Both the position numbers and the translations under genes were made by a program. A model generated the notes under the pieces. It had not been told where the DNA came from and did no database searches. It was given only the letters and a program-made list of their open reading frames with translations. DNA of 64,000 bases from Paraburkholderia sp. BCC1884 (GTDB lineage: Bacteria > Pseudomonadota > Gammaproteobacteria > Burkholderiales > Burkholderiaceae), in contig NZ_CAAJGL010000033.1 in assembly GCF_900996225.1 (NCBI RefSeq), positions 110,776 to 174,775 of the forward strand, read 5' to 3'. Positions 60,568 through 64,000 of the stretch are shown in pieces. Position 1 is the stretch's first letter, and each line of letters starts with the position of its first letter.

Positions 60568-62901
60568 TTATGTAGGTCGTGACAGATCAACCTGAACCCG
60601 AATAGGGGGTTTTGCTGTATCCACCGTTAGCATATTCGTTGTATAAATCCAATCGCTCAAGATGTGACGAGTGTAGTACGAGTAGGCAACCCGTTCAAAG
60701 TAGCCAAATCCACCGCCGTTCACTAGCTTATTTATGCGATCGATAACTGACGCTGAAAATTGCCTGTCAGCAACTCGATTGATATTCCTCGCCCCGGAGT
60801 GATGTTTCCACGCCCAGAAAAAACCGGCGCTATCGCAAGCATTCATTACATCAGAGGCGACGATATCTGGATCAAAGCGCGGAGCCCACCGCTTAGGAAT
60901 ACCTATCACACCTGTAATGTGGCCTTGTGCATCACGTGTCGTGGGATCGCTCCAGTAGTGCGTGCTGGCATGAGTTATCCGAGGATCAGAATAGGCGCCG
61001 GTCGCATCGCTGAATCTACGAAATTGCCCATATTTTTCATATGCATCCGCCCACGTCAGTTGCATCGCGCCACGCCCGTAGAACGCGGCGTAGTATTGTG
61101 CCATAGGGATATTCGGATTAGACGCACCTTGCCCATACTCGCGAAACGTCTTCCAGCGGTCCGTTTCGATAACAGTTTGAGCAAAGAAGAGTCCTAACCG
61201 CTGCGACGTCGCGTTAAGAGAATATTTTCTCAGTGTGCGGTTTAGCGCATTCTTTCTAGGACTGAGGCGGCTGCGCGCTTGCTCGGCGCTCAGTGCCGGG
61301 CCAACTGGCGTGCGCAATGGGCCGGATTGCGTGAGCGCGATGTGGGCAGGCATCATGTAAGCCAACTCGTCTTCGCTCAACCATCCACATCTTCTAAAGT
61401 GTCTGATAAAGGCAAAGGGATGGAAATGCCATACATTGGAATCGCCAAGACCGGCATCGCTCCACCATTGCAACGACTGAACGAACTGCATGTGCTTATC
61501 GTATTCATCGTCGTTGCCAAAAAATGGGCCGTCACGCCCGGGTGCCAAACCGTCCTTTTCTTTGAGCTTTGTGCAACGGGCATTGTTTGCTTTGTCCCAT
61601 TCGTTAGGATATCGCACAACCAGTTTTTGCGACCAGTCGCGCACGTGTCGGTGTTCGGGGTCACGAAAATAGTCGGCGAGTTGCTGCCGCGAAGCATCAC
61701 TGTTCTCGCCGTCATGCGACACCTTCAACACGTCGAGCAGATCATGCATGTCGCATTGACCGCTGTCAGCGAACAAGCCTCCGATTCCTTTCTGCCAGCC
61801 GATCCAGTGCGGAAAGTCGGCATCTGACAACACCTGTGACACAACATTGGAATCGGAAAGATCAATATAACCTTTCAGACCATCGGCGAACGTGACCAGT
61901 TGCCAGTTGTGTTTTTCACTTGCGGTTAGCTTGTCTCCGTCGGCCCCAAGGACTTTGCCGAACCGAAGCAGTTCGTATCCGGCACTGGGGCAGCTTGGAT
62001 AGAGCGCTGTTGCAATTTCATACATCGCATATTCGTAGTCGGCGTCGGCTACACCTTCATCCGCTGTAAGCAGCGTTGGGGGTTTGTCCTGCTCTCCGTC
62101 CATCCAGGTAGTCGTGTATTTCGTTCCGTTCCTGAACGCAATCCGCACAAAGAGGTTTTTGCTTGCGGTGACATTGCCAGATTGTCCCGCTGGGCAACCA
62201 TGCCCTCCGATTGTGTTTCCTGCCGGATGTGAGGCGACAACTGCTGACCCAGCCTTCACGATGAAGTAACTGTCGCCCCATGTGCCCTTCGTTCCAATTT
62301 CACTAGCGTTCTGGCTGTTCACGAAGAATCCGTTCAGGCCATCATTGGTTGCGAAGATCTCGAAGTGGATTACTCCGCCGGTCGAGTATGATTCGCCCGG
62401 AAAGCCAATAATATCTTTCCTATAGATCTTGGCGCCATTACCTAATTTTACGGACTGGCTCGAGTCTGCGATCGCTTTATGGACTTGATGGCGATCAATT
62501 CCTCGCGTCCGCATTTCATCCGTGTTCATCAGGTGCATATATAGCGAATAGAACACCACCTTGACGGGATTCTCGGTGCCACTGTCGCCTGAGATAGAGT
62601 CGGTCTCCGTCTCGTGCCTGATTAGCACGAAGCTGTTGTCGATCCGACCGGTAGCGTCATCTGGCCTCTCTTTTGTCAACTCGTTGTTGAGTCGATAGGC
62701 AACCAGCGTGCCGTCGGCGATCGCGCGGACCGGTTCGATTGTGGTTGGTGCGAGTATATGAATCCCGCCGTGCCATTCACGCTCACGGCTGGACGGATAG
62801 ACCCCAGCATTCAACATCTCCAGATCAAGGATGCTTTTCTCATAGTCGTCATCGGATGCGTCTGCCCCACGCGCGGGCAGAAAAGGGTAGCTGATGATCA
62901 T
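60568..62901 (-). CDS. Putative type VI effector: M23-like plus GH19/lysozyme-like wall hydrolase
   Basis: A 777-residue protein with no signal peptide. Residues 40-215 resemble an M23/LytM endopeptidase fold: WHGGIHI (His44, His48), YSLYMHL (His123), GVIHFEIF (His179). The usual Asp of HxxxD is His48. A middle part (about 285-400) has an SH3-like stretch. Residues 560-720 look like a GH19 chitinase/lysozyme-like domain: AQTVIETDRW with Glu579, FYGRGAMQLTWADAYEKYG, SAGFFWAW and NINRVADR. It starts 7 bases after the vgrG stop, so delivery by VgrG is likely. It may cut both peptide and glycan parts of peptidoglycan. Activity is inferred, not shown. Confidence 0.7.
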   Translation of the reverse strand: MIISYPFLPARGADASDDDYEKSILDLEMLNAGVYPSSREREWHGGIHILAPTTIEPVRAIADGTLVAYRLNNELTKERPDDATGRIDNSFVLIRHETETDSISGDSGTENPVKVVFYSLYMHLMNTDEMRTRGIDRHQVHKAIADSSQSVKLGNGAKIYRKDIIGFPGESYSTGGVIHFEIFATNDGLNGFFVNSQNASEIGTKGTWGDSYFIVKAGSAVVASHPAGNTIGGHGCPAGQSGNVTASKNLFVRIAFRNGTKYTTTWMDGEQDKPPTLLTADEGVADADYEYAMYEIATALYPSCPSAGYELLRFGKVLGADGDKLTASEKHNWQLVTFADGLKGYIDLSDSNVVSQVLSDADFPHWIGWQKGIGGLFADSGQCDMHDLLDVLKVSHDGENSDASRQQLADYFRDPEHRHVRDWSQKLVVRYPNEWDKANNARCTKLKEKDGLAPGRDGPFFGNDDEYDKHMQFVQSLQWWSDAGLGDSNVWHFHPFAFIRHFRRCGWLSEDELAYMMPAHIALTQSGPLRTPVGPALSAEQARSRLSPRKNALNRTLRKYSLNATSQRLGLFFAQTVIETDRWKTFREYGQGASNPNIPMAQYYAAFYGRGAMQLTWADAYEKYGQFRRFSDATGAYSDPRITHASTHYWSDPTTRDAQGHITGVIGIPKRWAPRFDPDIVASDVMNACDSAGFFWAWKHHSGARNINRVADRQFSASVIDRINKLVNGGGFGYFERVAYSYYTRHILSDWIYTTNMLTVDTAKPPIRVQVDLSRPT

Positions 62902-62908
62902 TTATCGT

Positions 62909-64000
62909 CTATTCAGAATGACCGTACCGGGAGGCCAGTTCGGACTTGTTGAAGGCAGGCAATGGATAAGGTGTCTGCGTCGGTCCATTGAAGCTATGCT
63001 GGCTACCTTTGACATCAATCTTGCCAGGTGCATGAATCTCGATGTTCCCGTCCTTGATGCGAATGTACGCACCGCCAGATGTCAGCAGGATTTCCTGCTT
63101 CGCGGCCGCTTCAATCTTTTCCGTTGCGGAAAGCAGTTTCACCGTCTTCTGTGCAGTCAGTTCGATGTTGTCCGAGTGGGCCTGAATTTCCACCTTGCCC
63201 TTGGCCGCAAAGAGTTTCATCCCTGCGTTTTGTACGAACAGACTAAGCTTTTCCGCAACGCTTGCGATCAGGGATTTACCGGTTGCGATATGCGTGCTCT
63301 GTCCGCTTACGAGGTTGGTCTGTGCATCGCTGGCGATGTGAATGGATTTCTGCGTGGACAGGGCAATGCCTGACGGACTACCGAACAGCATGACTGGTTC
63401 CTTGAACCCATTCGCGTTCCCGGTCCCACCACCCGCCGTGTTTCCCCCTGACGATGAGCCAGACACGCTGTTCTGTGTAGCGTCCGTGTATGACTTCAGC
63501 GAGTCGTAGCCATCCTTGAGACTTTCTGCCTGATGCGTCGTGCTGGCGGTCGACATTGCTTCCAGCACGCTTTCCGAATTCACTAACTGCGAGGTCGCTT
63601 GCCGTGCATCCAGCGGCTGACTGGTCGCCGGATAGGTGGTGACATACAAGCCTTGGCCCGCACGCACTGCACCGTAAGCGTCGGACTTCAGGTCAAAGCC
63701 ACTGCCCAGAAAGCTGCCTCGGTTGTTCCCGGTCTGATCAATCAGGTAACCCAGATGCAGATGTGCGTTCGTGCTCGTTGAATAAAGCTGAACACGGTTC
63801 TGGCCCGTCGAGTCGTCCATTACCATCTGGTTGTAGCCGCTGCCCTGATATTCCCTCGACTTGTAGCCCGAGAGCAGGCCGTTGGAATGCCAGTCGGGTT
63901 GCGTTTGGCCGTTGTAGACGCGGCCCGTGACCAACGGCCTATCGCAATCGCCGTCTGCCCAACTGATCAATACTTCTTCACCGACTCTCGGAACATGCAC
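62909..64000 (-). CDS. vgrG: Type VI secretion spike protein VgrG, C-terminal part
   Basis: 363 residues visible; the gene continues past the right edge. The sequence enters in the gp5-like OB region (IHVPRVGEEVLISWADGDCDRPLVTGRVYNG type), followed by a linker rich in Ser/Gly and a DUF2345 beta-helix domain (about residues 200-340, ending GNIEIHAPGKIDVKGSQHSFNG). No extra effector domain is fused at the C-terminus. The leftward partner gene encodes the likely cargo. Confidence 0.93.
   Translation of the reverse strand: MHVPRVGEEVLISWADGDCDRPLVTGRVYNGQTQPDWHSNGLLSGYKSREYQGSGYNQMVMDDSTGQNRVQLYSTSTNAHLHLGYLIDQTGNNRGSFLGSGFDLKSDAYGAVRAGQGLYVTTYPATSQPLDARQATSQLVNSESVLEAMSTASTTHQAESLKDGYDSLKSYTDATQNSVSGSSSGGNTAGGGTGNANGFKEPVMLFGSPSGIALSTQKSIHIASDAQTNLVSGQSTHIATGKSLIASVAEKLSLFVQNAGMKLFAAKGKVEIQAHSDNIELTAQKTVKLLSATEKIEAAAKQEILLTSGGAYIRIKDGNIEIHAPGKIDVKGSQHSFNGPTQTPYPLPAFNKSELASRYGHSE

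Overview
The window is a GC-rich chromosomal segment (GC by eye in the low to mid 60s %) of a beta-proteobacterium, almost certainly Burkholderia sensu lato and most likely Paraburkholderia. The evidence is the gene order carA-carB-greA-DUF4149 / yhbY / rlmE-ftsH-folP-glmM-pstSCAB-phoU-phoB-phoR-ppk1-ppx, an OlsB-type ornithine-lipid acyltransferase, and protein sequences typical of that group. I cannot name a species from sequence alone. Nearly all of it is well-kept core genome; only the last 5 kb or so looks accessory.

Layout. 1-9.4 kb: a DUF2214 membrane protein, an ABC exporter, tRNA-Val, the leftward methyltransferase-rnhA-dnaQ unit divergent from gloB, the lytic transglycosylase lipoprotein MltD and an MFS permease. 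9.6-21.6 kb: a housekeeping block for carbamoyl phosphate (carAB), transcript cleavage (greA), ribosome maturation (yhbY, rlmE), membrane proteolysis (ftsH), folate (folP) and cell-wall precursor synthesis (glmM). 21.7-34.2 kb: a phosphate-homeostasis region. A PhoB-type promoter drives pstSCAB-phoU-phoBR; ppk1 and ppx make and degrade polyphosphate; olsB makes a phosphorus-free lipid. Candidate Pho boxes lie before pstS, ppk1 and olsB, which suggests one regulon. 34.3-45 kb: tRNA-Pro, several very small membrane proteins and lipoproteins, a MATE exporter, a pentapeptide-repeat protein, an NlpD-like LysM/LytM lipoprotein, a sugar-phosphate mutarotase-like protein, uppP, tRNA-Arg and a Nudix hydrolase. 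45-59.1 kb: a glutamate/aspartate-type binding protein, glnS, ggt, an alpha/beta hydrolase, a class III CoA-transferase, alaS, a LysR regulator divergent from an MFS permease, threonine aldolase and a zinc-ribbon Nudix hydrolase.

59.1-64 kb: a leftward, less GC-rich type VI secretion cargo island. It holds the 3' part of vgrG, a 777-residue protein joining an M23/LytM-like domain to a GH19/lysozyme-like domain, a 133-residue secreted Cys-rich protein that is probably its periplasmic immunity factor, a PAAR gene broken by what looks like an 8-bp tandem duplication, and further frameshifted coding remnants that end at the core Nudix gene. This effector-immunity module and its decaying tip are the most novel content. 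The other items worth following are a structured terminator in front of greA, an orphan intrinsic terminator suggesting a small RNA near 38.5 kb, a 28-residue membrane peptide with a strong ribosome binding site, and the candidate Pho boxes at ppk1 and olsB.
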